This document shows, piece by piece, positions 12,906 to 27,201 of a DNA stretch of 64,000 nucleotides; position 1 is the first letter of the stretch, and each line of letters starts with the position of its first letter. Made by a program: the position numbers and the translations under genes. The notes beneath the pieces were generated by a model that was not told where the DNA came from, searched no databases, and saw only the letters and a list, made by a program, of their open reading frames with translations. Origin of the DNA: Cotesia glomerata (lineage: Eukaryota; Arthropoda; Insecta; Hymenoptera; Braconidae); the NCBI RefSeq assembly GCF_020080835.1, contig NC_058164.1, forward strand, positions 19,400,688 to 19,464,687, in the 5' to 3' direction.

Positions 12906-15450
12906 CTAGCTGTTACCCGCCCGCTCCGCTGGGCGCTTTATAGAATTGTATTTTTAGATCTAGATTTGAAATTTAATTGGAAGATTGTTTTGACTTGCAC
13001 AGATTCCAAATTCCATCAAATTGGTCTGTATATTTTGTCCACATGATTATTCTAGCTAAAATTCATTGTAACTTTCAATGTGCAATCACTATAACATTTC
13101 CGTGGCTTTCTTCCAAAAATGAATATTAATTCATTTCAGCAATAAAAAATGTATGTAAAATTCTTAGTCGACTTTTTTGCCGCTGCCAAAGAGACGATTG
13201 TTGTAAGAAAATATCACTATTAAGAAAGAAAAATATTTAAATCCGTTGACCTTGGAGGCCATCCCGGTATTTGCCTGTTTCTCTTCAGATTCTATCAAAT
13301 TTTATATTTGTAGGAACTGTATTTAAAGAATATGAATTTTTTGACAATTATTACTCCCGCACTTCTATGTGGGGGAGGAATTTCGTAAGATCCTATTCGA
13401 GATAATTTCTACATTATAAATAAAAGATTTCAACAAAACTTCGAGTCTATAAAAACTATCGATTGGAAATGAGAAATTTTCATTGTTAACGCCCCCACCA
13501 TCCCTTTTGGGGTTAGAATTCGAGAAAATCCATTCTTAGCTGAACTTGACATCGTACACGAAGATTCCTACCAAATTTAGAATCTGCAGGAGTTACAGTT
13601 TGGAAATTAAAATTTTAGAATTTAACACCCACCCCCGCAATCCCTATCGGAAGTAGAATTTTTTGGGATCCGTTTTGAGATGATCTCATGACAAATGAAA
13701 GATTCCTACCTAATTTCAAGTTTGTAGAAGTTACAGTTTGAAAATGGAAATTTGAAATTCTAACACCCACCCCCGCAATCCCTGTCGGAAGTAGAATTTA
13801 TTGAAATCCGTTTTGAGATGATCTCTACATGACAAATAAAAGATTCCTACCAAATTTACGCCTTTTAGAAGCTATATTTTGGAAATTAAGATTTTTTTTT
13901 GACAACACCCACCCCCGCAATCCTTATTGGGGGTGATTCGTCGTAAAATCCGCTCTTAGATTATTTCTACATCATATAGAAGATTCTTACCAAATTTGAA
14001 GTCTATAAGAGCTATAGCTTGGAAATTAAAAATTTTAATTGTTAACATCCCGCCCCGCAAACTCCTGTGAGGTATCTTAAAATTCGTTCGTATATTATTT
14101 CTACATCTCTTAGAGAAAATTCCTACCTAATTGGAGTCTGTAGGAGCTATAGCTTGAAAATTAAAAATTGTCATTGTTTATACCCACCCCCACAATCTGT
14201 ATTGGGAGTAGGCTGTCATTAAATCCACTCTTGAATCATTTATACATCACATAGAGCAGATTCTTACCAAATTTGGAGCCTATAGGAGCTACAGCTCGGA
14301 AATTTAAAATTTCCATTATTAACACCCACCCCCGCAACCCCTTGTGGAGTAGGATATCGTTAAATTCGTTTATAAATTATTTTTACATCACTTACAAAAA
14401 ATTCATACAAAATTCGGATTCTTTATGAGCTATAGCTCGGAAATTTTAAATTTTCATTGTTAACGCCCACCCCCGCAATCCATTTGCGGAGTAGATTATC
14501 ATAAAATCCGCTCTTAGATCATTTCTACATCACATATAGGAGATTCCTGCCAAATTTGGAGTCAATAGGAGCTATAGTTTAAAAATGGGAATTTTCCATT
14601 GTCAACGCCCCCGCAACCCCCCTTGAAGGTAGAATTTCGTAAAATCCGTTCTTAGCTGACCTTTACACGGCGAAAGGAATATTCCTACCAAATTTCAAGT
14701 CTCTACGCTTTATGGTTTCAGAGATATCGTGATGAGTCAATATATAGGTGGAAATCTCTTATATATATATAGATTTTTAATTTTTTTTATATTTAATGCC
14801 TTCTTATTATCCTTTAGGAATTGAATTTTATAATTTTTTAATTAACGCCCACGCAAGGATTTGTGAGGGTGGCATTTCATAAAATTCATTCTTTACAGCT
14901 CAAAAACTCAAAAAAAATAAATCTGGCCAAGTTTCAATCCTTTAGCTGCTATAGATTAAAAGGTACAATTTCTTTTAATTTTACGCTCACGCACGGACAT
15001 GTGGGGGTAGAATTTAATGAAATTTATTCTTAACAGCTCAAAAACGCCAAAAAAGCATTCTGGCCATGTTTCAAAGTATTAATAGCTATAGATTGAAATT
15101 TACGAATTTTTTCTTAATTTGACGCCCACGCACGGGCACGCCAGGGGGCCGGAATGTCACAGAATTCGTTTTTAAAAAATTTCTAAATGTAATTTGAAAC
15201 ATTCTGACCAAGTTTTGAACTATTAAAAGCCATAATTGAAAAATATGAATTTTTTTTCGTGAACACCCCGCAACCCCCCTTGTGGGTGGAATTTCGTGAA
15301 ATCCGTTCTTAGCTGACCTCTACTTGGCAAAAGGAATATTCCTGCCAAATTTCAAGTCTCTAGGTCTTATAGTTCCAGAGATATCGTGATGAGTGACTAT
15401 CTATATCTATAGAAAGTCTCCTATATATATATAGATAGATAGATAGATTA
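12906..15450. repeat. Repeat with about 13 degenerate tandem units of about 140 bp
   Basis: It begins at AACTAGCTGTTACCCGCCCG and ends in a TATATATAGATAGATAGATT tract. From about 13,480 to 15,300 a unit recurs every 135-145 bp: AACACCCACCCCCGCAATCC, then GTAGAATTTCGTAAAATCCG, then a TTCCTACCAAATTT block, then AGGAGCTATAGYTTGGAAAT. Clear unit starts lie near 13489, 13624, 13760, 13903, 14043, 14179, 14320, 14461, 14603, 14845, 14983, 15122 and 15258. The CCCACCCCCGC cores stand out against the AT-rich background. No ORF survives. The class is uncertain. Confidence 0.75.
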
Positions 15451-15728
15451 TTAAAAATTTAATTTATTATTTTTAATAATATTTCATTTTAATTATTATT
15501 ATAATGTTTTTATTTGGGTCATTCCACGTCAAATCGACCAATAGTTGGTCTCGACCCCTTTCGATTTGGACAAATTTTGGTCAGAAGTTTTCTTTTATCT
15601 TATAACGAAGTTCTGCCAAAAGAAAAAAAATTTTTTCAAAAGTTATGCAAAATCCAAAATTTCACTATTTTCCATATTTTTTAAACTTATGTTTTAAAAA
15701 TCTTAAAAACTATTGCAATTAAAAAAAT

Positions 15729-16828
<1,100 letters not shown>

Positions 16829-17903
16829 AAAAATTGCATTGAGTAAATTTCAAAGGGGATACTTGGGGCTACTTGGGTTTCGAATAACCAATAATAAACA
16901 AATACAATTAATGTTTTTTTTCTCATCATTATGCCACTAAATGAAATTTCAACTGTTCAGAATATCAAAATTACGCGATTTGCCAAACTCAATGAGGATA
17001 AAAAAAAAAATCGATAAAAAACAATAGTCGAATCCAACTATTGGTCGATTTGACGTGGAATGACCCTTATAGTAAATTAATTTTGAGATTTTTTTTGTAG
17101 AACGAAAATTCATCCTTATTTTCTTTATTTTAAAAACTCCGAACGCGGATGTTTTTTGGAGTGAAATTCGAAATCACTCTGAAATCACTCCGCAAATAAA
17201 AACTCCGGATTCACTCCCTACGCGGAGTGATTAATTACTTCACTCCGGAACTCCGAGTGATGGGAGTGAAATTCACTCCCGATTCACTCCGAATTTTTTG
17301 CAGTGTACAGATCCAAAGCACTTTGAAAACCCGAGGAGTTTTATTCCTGAACGATTCAGTGACGCTACTAATTTAAATGATGCCTATTTTCCGTTCGGCG
17401 GAGGACCCAGGATGTGCATCGGTAAGTAGTTAATAAACTAATAGACTTGAATTAAGAACTTTTTATCGAGCTATTGTCTTGCAGGTAAAAAAATCGGACA
17501 GATGCATGTAAAAATCGTGCTTTCCAAGATTTTGTCTGAGTATGAAATCTGGGAAAAATGTATGACGTGATAGACGGTCAACTTTCACTGCATCTGCCAA
17601 TGGAGTCAATATTGAATTCAAACCATTGTAAAAATGCTGCACATCATTTACTGATCTATGAATCCGTTCCAAACTTTTCATTAAATTTAATTATGTATAG
17701 TTTTTTATTTAAGGTAATAAAAAGTTTAATTTTATTTTAATCATTGAAATGTTTCATTTCACCTAATTGTTGAATAAATTCTTTATACATTAATTTCACA
17801 CCCACACTGATAAAAAAATTAACTTGATCTAAGAAATCATTCTTAATTCAAATAAATTTTACTTGATTTAAAAACTTTTCTACTTAATTCAAGATAATCA
17901 AAT

Positions 17904-18561
17904 TATGAGAGGTGTAAAACTCTCATAACTTTTGAACAGCTTGACCAATTTTATCGCGGTTGACACCATTCGAAAGGGCTTGGTCGAACCTAGATTTTAA
18001 ATACACTTTGGACTGATTCAGAACAGTAGATTTTGAGAAATCTCGAAAAAACTACAAAAAAAATTTTTTGCAAATGTGGTTTTTTTGGAATAACTTTTAA
18101 ACGGCTTTACCGATCGATTCCAAAAACTAATCAGCTCTTCACATTAAAAAACCACGTCGATCGCCGCCAACTCGATCGAAATCAGTTAATTGGTTCGTGA
18201 GTTATCGTTGACGAAAAAATCGAAAAAAAGTGATTTTTTCGAATTACACCGAAATTTCCGGTCTGATCAATATTTTTTTAAAAGTATATTATAGAATTTG
18301 AGAAACTGCGTCGAATGCTCTCAAACGCGTGAAAATCGATACATTCATTTAGAATTTATTGTGGTTTAAAAATTCAAAAAATAGTGTTTTTTAAACTTCT
18401 ATTAAACTTCTGAGCTCGGAGAGCTCAAAATGACACGAAAATTATATTTTTGAGCTCGAAGAGCTCTAAAATGGAATAAGTGCAATTTTGAGCGCTTAAG
18501 TATGGAATTAGCGGGAAGTTGCAAGGATGGCTTTTAGGGTCAACCGTTTTCCTAATTTTCT
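17904..18561 (-). repeat. Partial R1 repeat, reversed
   Basis: It reads, on the + strand, from CTCATAACTTTTGAACAG through GAGCTCGAAGAGCTC to GCGGGAAGTTGCAAGGATGG and AGGGTCAACCG, the reverse of R1 from its start to just before the (CA)n. The microsatellite and 3' end are missing. Confidence 0.75.
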
Positions 18562-18846
18562 TTCTAAAAAATTTATTTACTGTAGGTGGTCTGTCTCATT
18601 TTATAACATTTGGTAAGAAATTTTCGTTAGACATATAATAATCAATTATAATAATGGTAATAAATAATACGAGTAAATCGATGGGTTCTCATACCATGAT
18701 CAAGTTGAAAGATGAATCAAAAAGCACTTATTTAGTTCAGGAGTACTATTTAAGATAGTAGGAGTATTATTTAAGATAGTACTATCGCAAAATTCATGTT
18801 ATACTAAAATTATGAAATTTTTTTTATCGAAAGATAAGTATAGGCG

Positions 18847-20797
18847 AAGGGGGGGGCGGCAAAATGGGCCCCCTAAAATTTTCAATATCCAAAAATATTT
18901 GGGGGCAAAATGGGCCCCCAACATTTTCAACTCTCGAAGTGTTTGGGAGGTATAATGGGCTGATTAGACTTTAAAAACCAAAGAATATTTTTCAGTTAAA
19001 CATGTTCTAGAATTTTTGAATTATAGAAAAAATTATATAGGTAAAGTATGAACTAGGTCGCGAGTTAAATAACAGCATTATTTACTATATTTTTTGTTAA
19101 AAAACTATTTATGTTACAGAAGCTTCCCTGACCATTTCTGCGATGGTGTGTGTGTGTGTGTGTATGAACGTAAACCTCTCATAACTTTTAAACGGCTCGA
19201 CTGATTCAAACGAGATTGACAGCAATCGAAAGAGTTTCTTTGCCCCTAAATATTTTATAATATTTAAGGTAATTCGGGCCAATAGATTTTGAGTAATCTC
19301 GAAAATAAAATTTTCAGAAAATGTTTTTTTTTTAATAAATTTTAAGGGGTTAGGGGTAGTCAGAGGCACGAAAAAATGAGAATTTTCAGTATTTTTTTTT
19401 TGCTATTAAATCATGTTATTTTACAAAAGTAGTAATATGGCATTATTATACAATGTTTTGACTTGAAGTTACGAAAATTTCAAAAAAAAAAAATGTAATT
19501 TACAAAGTTATAGCTGTCTGTGTTGACCTAGTTCCAAAAAAAGGTCCTTGCGGTGACAATCATAAGTCCTTGGAGATTCATCTAAAATCAATCGGATGAA
19601 AAAATATGGCATATATACCTCCTATTCCTCTCGAGGTAAATGAGAGGTACATAATTAAGTAATAAAGGTAATATTTAATTACATTAATCTGCTGAATCAA
19701 TCGTTTTCAAAAACTAATCAGCTCTTAAGCTTAAAAAACTGCCTCGATTGCCGTCAACGTGATCAAAATAGGTCGATTCATTTGTGAGGTATCGTGACCA
19801 AAATATCAGGGAAAAAGTGTTATTTTTTTTTTCTTACATAACTCCGACATTTATTCCTGGATCGTTTTTTATTCAACGAGATGATTTTTAGAGCTTAAAA
19901 AATCACTTCAATCGCCGCCAATAACGTCAAAATCGGTTGAATGGTTCAAGAGATATTTCATTTTAAAAAATTAAAAAAAGTATTTTTTTAACACATCTTT
20001 GAAATTTCACGTCCAATTGTTTGGTTAGTGATAAATAATCTTTTTGTTCTAAAAAGACTGCATAGAATGCCTTTAATTTTTTTTTAAATCGGTTAATTCA
20101 TTTGTGAGATATCGTCAAAAAAATTCTAAAAAATTGTTTTTTTTTGTGATAAATTTTTATTGGCTTCACTACACCAATCGATTCGAAAAACTGATCGGTT
20201 TTTAAGCTTAGAAACCCGCGTTGATCGCCGTTAACGCGACTGAAATTGATTGATTAGTTTGAGAGATACCGTTGTCGAAATAATTCAAAAAACGCGTTTT
20301 TTTTTTAAATTACTCCGACATTTTTTACTTGATTTATTAATGCTTTTGGCGTGAAATGTGGAGCGCTTAGGTATAGAGTTAGCGGGAAGTTGCAGGGATG
20401 GCTTTTTAGGGTCTATTGTTATCCTAATTTTTTATACTGAATACATAATAAAAAAAATTCAAAATATAAAACAAGTAAGAAACATATTGAGTTTTTTGGG
20501 GGGTCCATTTTACCCCTCTTTTCTCAATTTTTTAATTTCGATGTACACAAAAAAATTAATACCATAAACTCAGTAAAAGGAAAAAAAAGTAAAACAAGCT
20601 GAAAAACTCATATTATAAAAATTTTCTGAAGGTGGCCCATTTTGCCCCACATTTCCAATTTTTCATTTTTAATGAACAGAGCAAATTGAGGTCAAATACT
20701 TGGCAAGGGACTAAAAAAAAGTAAAACCAGAGAAAAACACTAAAGATATCAACATTTTTTTCTTAAGGGGCCCATTTTGCCCCCCCCCCCCCTTTCC
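18847..20797. mobile_element. 1.95-kb TIR element with G-run ends and nested R1
   Basis: The left end GGGGGGGCGGCAAAATGGGC and right end GGGGCCCATTTTGCCCCCCC are inverted copies. Next to each end there are short direct repeats carrying GGCAAAATGGGCCCCC (left) or GGSCCATTTTRCCCC (right, near 20500, 20632 and 20766, spaced about 130 bp). The middle (19118-20434) is a reversed R1 repeat. No coding frame survives. Confidence 0.7.
19118..20434 (-). repeat. R1 repeat, reversed, nested in the 18847-20797 element
   Basis: It runs from GAAGCTTCCCTGACC and a short (GT)n tract (about 19145) to GCGGGAAGTTGCAGGGATGG and AGGGTCTATTGTTATCC. It is more diverged than the copies at 9.1 and 15.7 kb and its (GT)n is short. 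Confidence 0.7.
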
Positions 20798-20891
20798 CTA
20801 TCAATAGCTCATCACCAAAATTTCAGATCGATTCACTACGCCGTTTCTGAGTAATTAATTATTGAAATTGCTTCTTTTATACGTAAAGGTA

Positions 20892-20976
20892 TAAAGAGCC
20901 GATAAAGCTAGTATAAAATCTTTCGTACCGTACGAGTGATGCAACTAGATTTGATACTAACTTTATCGGCTCTTTT
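20892..20976. repeat. Inverted repeat around AAAGAGCCGATAAAG
   Basis: Left arm AAAGAGCCGATAAAGCTAGT (about 20893) and right arm ATACTAACTTTATCGGCTCT (about 20953) can pair with a loop of roughly 30-40 bp. Nothing nearby suggests a transcript, so a small fold-back element is the likeliest reading. Confidence 0.65.
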
Positions 20977-22883
20977 TCTATTGACTTCAACCCCTTTGTT
21001 AGTGTCAAATCCCAGGTAAACAGGAGTCCTCAAAAAATAGGCAGGTATATGTGCGCTGCCCTGATTCAGAAAGATGATTTGAAATGATTACCTTCATGTT
21101 AATTGTATATCTATATAGTATTCAAATCAGATGCTTTTAAATTATTTCAAATTAAATTTCTTAATCAGAGTGTTGAAAAAATTGCAGAAACTGTTTAACT
21201 GTCGTTTTTACACTAAAAAAATGATTAAAATCAATAAAACTTTTAATTTTTTCCTAAGTTTATGAATGTTTTTGTTGAACTTAACAAGTTTTATATCAAT
21301 AAACATAACAGTATTTAAAAAAAAAAATTAATAAAAATACTGTTATTTTTCATGCATCTAAAGTAGAATAACTCCTTTATTACTTAGAAACGATGTGTGA
21401 TGAATCGGTCTGAAGTTTTGATGGTAAGTTATTGATATATTTAGATCTATCGAAATAGCATGAACTAGTTCATATCCTGCATTGGCTCATTATTCAAGCA
21501 ACAAAATTTATTTTTGGTGCTAAGTTTGTTGCTAATTAGTTGCTCTATTAAGAATTTTGTTGTTTATTTAGATTCAAAGCAATTATTTATAATATCCGTC
21601 AAAATTGAATTTTACTACTGTTAGCGTGACGACGCTGATATACATACACATATATCTTTCGATAAAAAAATTTTCATAACTTTGGTAAATTATGAATTTT
21701 GCGGCAGTACTACTTTAATATTTAATTTATGATACTAAAAATATTCAAAAACATCATTTCTAATAATTTTTTTAAAAAATATCAGTACTTGTATGATACC
21801 TTCATTTATTTTTTATTTAATATATCTCGCGTCGAAATAGTGAACGTACATCATGTTTATGTAAGCTTAATTTTTTCAGGTGAACATCGACTACTATTCG
21901 GTTGAGAAGTAGAGACCCTATTTTTATAATATTTTCAAAATAGCATTGGAATTTAATATAGGATTAATAAATAAAAATTTCTTCTATAGTTTTATTCAAA
22001 TTCACAAGTTTCTAATGAATTATTTGTATGAAACATGAATAATAAATAATTGAAATATATTTGAAACTTTTCAAACGCGATGACGAAAGACAATGATTTT
22101 TCTTTTATTGTAAATTTTTACAATAGTTAATAAAAAATGGTCTTTTACTATCTTCAAAACTTTATCATGAAATCCGAAAAAATAATTTTATGTAAACCCA
22201 AAAATTGCGGCACAAAAATTTTTTTGGTAATATTTTATTGAATTTAAGTTGACAATTATTAATTTTTAACTTCTTGTTAAATAAAATTTACCAAAAAGTC
22301 AACAGTTTTTTGTGTGACGCTATTGGGAAGTAGCATCCAATTTTTTTGATGAAAGTGTTTTTTTCTGGAACTTCAAAATCCAAAATTGTGATGAGAACCC
22401 AGTAATAAAAATTAAACAAAGAATATTAAAGTTAAAAAAAAATTCCTGACGAAAATAAAAAAATTTTTGTTTCTTTATATTATTTTCATTTTCGAATGAT
22501 TGATTTCGAAAAATTCTATTGTTTTTTCTAATTTATTAAATAATTATAATTTTCATATTCGAAACATTTATTGTTGGTAGTTTTACGATTATTAACTATT
22601 AGCGACTTTATACTTATTTGTATAATAAATATCATAATTTTTCATTTGAACGAGATAATTCTCTGACTGCCACCTCCCGTTCATATTTAGCTTTTTATCT
22701 ATATTAGGTAATAAATACGTATATACGTACATTTAAATTACGAGTTCTAACCTCCAAAAATAAACTGATAATATAGCATAAACTCACGCGTAAACATATT
22801 ATTCTTCATAAGCAGTATTTGTTGTTTAAATAACAGTAAATATAATTAAATACTAACATTCTCATATTGATAACAACAAAACA
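20977..22883. other. Intergenic stretch upstream of translin
   Basis: AT-rich with no recognisable gene or clear element ends. It should contain the translin promoter and 5' UTR next to 22884, but I cannot point to a core promoter motif. Confidence 0.5.
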
Positions 22884-24634
22884 ATGGCAGAAGTTGCAAA
22901 AATCTTTAATTCATTTCAAGATTACCTTAACTATGAACAAGAATTGAGAGAGGTAAAAATTATTTTTTCACATTTTATAAATTTACAAACTTACTTATAA
23001 GAATATACTAATTTTTTTTTCATGTAAAAAAAATTTTATTATAGGAAATACGTGTTATTGTCCGAAAACTCGAAAAATGTTATCGAGATATTTTAATGGT
23101 TTTACAAAATATCCACAATGAAAATCCAATGGAAGAAGATATTAGTAAGTTGTCAATATAAATAAATAACTAATAGCATTTTTCAAACTAAATTATTATT
23201 TTAAAAACCCACATGCAGAAAGTAAAAAAAAATGAATGCTAATTCTGGAAAATATTTTTCTTTCTACAATAATTTATTTGTTATAAACAATCCTTAAAAT
23301 GAACAGATGTCTGTAAAGTATCATAAAGTCTGATGATACTGAAATCAACAGACAATTGACAATTTTTTAATTTTGTTTAAAAAATAAATTATTTCTAAGC
23401 GCAATTTTTTTGAAAATTACATTCATAGTTTTTTTAATTTCTACATTTGGAAATCATACAAATTATTGTCATGTATTGATAATAATATTTTTTACTTTTA
23501 ATAGTTGTATCGCAGTACTGTGCAAAAGCACGAGAACATTTTGAAACGGTTCGTCAATACTATTCAGAATTGGAAAAATTGGTACCAAATGATCAGTATT
23601 ACCGATTCCATGATCAATGGCGTTATGTTACACAAAGACTGTGCTTTCTTGTATCTTTAATCATTTATCTAGAGGTCAAGACACTTGTTACTAAAGAAAC
23701 AGTTGCTGAATTTCTTGGAAGTAAGTAGTTAAAAAAAGTTAGACAAATATTACAAGTGTACACGATACGACATAGAATATTATTGAGTTAATTGTTTTAA
23801 ATAATTTTTTTTTCAAGTTAAAAGCAACCGTGAAGAAGGCTTTCATTTGGATATTGAAGAATTTCTAATGGGCTTGCTCGAGTTGTCTGCTGAACTGGTG
23901 AGTAAATAAACACATGACTTATTACACTGAAAAAAAATATCATTCAATAACTTTTTTATTTTGTAATCAGCTAAATGAAATATCGATACGATAAATATGA
24001 AAAATTACAAGGAAAATCTTTTTTTTAACATTTTCATAAGTATATTTTAAAATTTCGCTATTAAATCAAGAAATTTTCATATTTCTGCTGCATTCATAAT
24101 ACTTTTGCAATTAAAAATTAATAACATAAATTTTTGTTAGATATCTGCTCTTTTCATGTTATAAATTTGAGATAGTATAAAATTAAATTAACAATTAAAA
24201 CAAAAGTACTTTTAAAAATTTTTCAAATACTTCAGATGTGTTGTAGATATTTTTAGTCTAATATTTTTTTTATATTTCTAACATTAAATTTTAAAACTTA
24301 TTAGATAAATAAAATTGAATTTACTTATGATTACTTCAATTAAATTTCAAAAATATGAGTTAATAATTGTAAATTATCTTTTCTTATTTTTGTGTTATAG
24401 ACACGATTTGCAGTAAATAGCGTCACATGTGGTGATTACAATCGACCAATTGAGATCGCACGTTTTGTCAATGAATTAAATGCTGGTTTTCGATTGCTCA
24501 ACTTGAAAAACGACAATTTGAGAAAACGCTTCGATGCTTTGAAATATGATGTCAAGAAAATTGAAGAAGTTGTTTATGATTTAAGCATTCGTGGTTTAAA
24601 ACCAACAAGTCAGCAAATTTCACCGGCTCAATAA
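22884..24634 (+). CDS. Translin
   Basis: Five exons (22884-22952, 23045-23144, 23505-23720, 23818-23897, 24401-24634) join in frame to a 232-residue protein, close to the approximately 228 residues of animal translins. The sequence matches the family throughout: FNSFQDYLNYEQELREEIR at the N-terminus, the HFETVRQYYSELEKL and RFHDQWRYVTQRLCFL segments, EFLMGLLELSAELTRFAVN, and RFVNELNAGFRLLNLKND near residues 180-200. Translin is an all-helical single-stranded nucleic-acid-binding protein. In flies and vertebrates it pairs with Trax to form C3PO, which removes passenger strands and processes tRNA. The start codon follows AACAACAAAACA, a good insect context. Introns are 80-500 bp with GT-AG ends. 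Confidence 0.95.
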
Positions 24635-24885
24635 GTTTAAAACTATTTATTATTTTTTTTACTTTTTCATATATTTTCTCTGACTTAAAACTTTATTACT
24701 TATATTATATTAAGAACAACATTAGTTTTTTATAACACTAATTAAGATAAAAAAAAATAATTTTATTTCTACCGTACTTGATACATTTGATAAAAGTATA
24801 TAATACTGATAAAAATACGTAATATAATATTTGATATATAAATGAATAATAAAATTAATATTCAAAAATATTTTTGTATCTGTTA

Positions 24886-26617
24886 TCAATATCCGTGTTG
24901 AATATTCAATACATTTGGTAATGTTTCACCTTTCATGTATTTTTCGTAATTACTTTTGAATAAGTTTGCAATACCATCTGCTCTTACAGTACACGCATTG
25001 TGTGGTGTTATTATCACCTACAAATATAAAAAATTGTTCATCAATTTTTTTTAAATTTGCATTTCTATGTTCTTAAATCTTAGTATAAAAATTCAAAAAG
25101 ATTTATCAAAACATTATTAGTACCTGAGGCATTGCCCAAAGTTTGCTGGTTGATGGTAAAGGCTCGACTTCAAAAACGTCTAGAATTGCAGCAGTTATCC
25201 ATTTATTTTCAAGAGCGTTCACCAAGTCATCCTCTTTAATTATATTTCCTCTACCAACGTTCATAAAAATTGCATTATTTTCTTTACAATTTTTTAATAT
25301 ATCGCCATTCAATAGCCCATTAGTCTCTGGAGTGGCCGGCATTATATTTATGATATAATGACAGTTAGATAGAAATTCTGGTAATGAACTTGTCATCCGA
25401 TACTCGTCAATGTAAGGCTCTTTTGTAGTTGGAATCGTTCGAGTTAAGCCCCAAATTTTAGCATTGAAATGTTTCAAAGTCCTTGCAACTGAAAAAATAT
25501 AAAAAATTTTGAGTTTTAAATTTTCAAAAATCCAAATTTTTTTTCAATTAGCGCTTAATAAAAATTTATAAAAAATCATCTTTACTAGATTCAAGTTTTA
25601 TGTTACAAAAAATTTTGATACTTACCGACTTTTCCAATGTTGCCGATACCCATAATCCCAATATTCATTTGAGAAATTAATCTCCGAGAAACAAACATTG
25701 AATTATGTGGCCAAACCGCGCTTTTAAGTGTTTCATATTCTTCTCTTTGTCGTCTTTCAAAAGCAACGATTTGCATAATAATGTACTCAGCCATATCTAA
25801 ACCATAAGTCTCATCAACGAACCTAGTAATTACAAAGTTAATGTTTTTTTCATGACGTAATTCAATTAGTTGTTCAACTCCCGCTGATATCGACTGGATC
25901 CATTTAATATTGTTCAATTTGCCTTTTATTTTTGGCAAGTATCGACAGTCTGCTATCATTATCTCAACGTCATCCAATTTAAGTGATTCAGTATTGCTTT
26001 CTGTTAAAAAGATCAATACATTGCTTTTAAAAAAATACTTATAATTGTTAAATGACAATCAACTGTTTACATATAATGTACTTTAGTGATTAGTAATAGG
26101 CAACTGCACAGAATTTTTATATTACGCAAATGACTACAAGAGTAATAATAAAAAACCGCTTTTGACAGTTTACAGTTTTCTTTTTGAAATTAAAAATAAA
26201 TATTTCTTTACAAATAAATAAATAAATAAATATAAAAATTAAAAATACGATTGTTTTTTAACGTTAAAATTAGAATAAAATTATTTGATAAATGATTATT
26301 GTCAATAAAAAAAAAATAACATTATTTTTCTCTAAGTAAAATTTTTAATGACAAAAAAAATTAATCATCATACACAATCTTATCGTTTATTATGAAGAAG
26401 AGAAATCAAATAAAAAAATACACTAACAAGAAAAATTTGATAAGCAGAAAGAAAATCGAAGTGATACTCAATTTTGACCTTGAAAAAATTATTTATTAAT
26501 AAAAAGTGTTATTTTTAATTTACCTGGATTAATATAAATTAAATCTAGTTTTGGCATAATTCTTTTGATATGTTGTGTTAAAACTGACATCGTAGTAAAC
26601 ACGACAATACGACCCAT
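24886..26617 (-). CDS. D-2-hydroxyacid dehydrogenase, glyoxylate/hydroxypyruvate reductase A-like, copy 1
   Basis: Four exons on the minus strand (26617-26524, 26000-25626, 25488-25124, 25017-24886) give 321 residues, similar to bacterial GhrA (about 312). The nucleotide-binding loop is GIMGIGNIGK (about residue 147-156). The catalytic triad is readable as Arg in NVGRGN, Glu in DVFEVEPLP and His in ITPHNA. The segment IMPATPETNGLL and the C-terminal GY also fit the GhrA group. These cytosolic enzymes reduce glyoxylate or hydroxypyruvate with NAD(P)H; the substrate here is inferred. The gene is tail to tail with translin and is followed upstream by a tandem paralogue at 27202-28746. Exon 3 is almost identical to that of the paralogue, the other exons are not. 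Confidence 0.9.
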
Positions 26618-27201
26618 CTTTACTTAAAAATCTTTAAACTAATAGAAATATATTTGATGATACGTCTATTGTTCAACGGACCTTATTCAAACGTCAACTA
26701 AATACACTACTATGCATTATGTCAATATATGTATTTATATCTTCTAATGCAATAGTCAGCGTAGTAGGAAATTTCAAATTTCGCGTCATGCTGATTGTAA
26801 GGCTATCATTAGTGTAAACAAGCCTTTAATTTGTACTTTTAAAAAATTAAAAGTTAATGATTATAAACAGTAAAACATAAAATATTTTTATAAAGCTTTT
26901 ATTGATCAATTTTAATATAAAAATATTATTCATAAATTGAATTAATCTAAAAAAAAACTTAAATACAAAAACGCAATTTAGAGACTAGAATTTAATTTTA
27001 AAAAATATAAAATAGCTAAAATTGTTTTTTAATTATAAAGAATAAAAAAATTATCTATGATATATATTATGTACGTATAAATAATATTAATTTCAAATAG
27101 TTTTGGGATCTGAAAAATTCAACTGATCAAGATAGTACAGGAATGAACGTGGTTGTTGAAAAAAATTTATAAAACCCTTAATAATCGAAGTAAATATTTT
27201 A

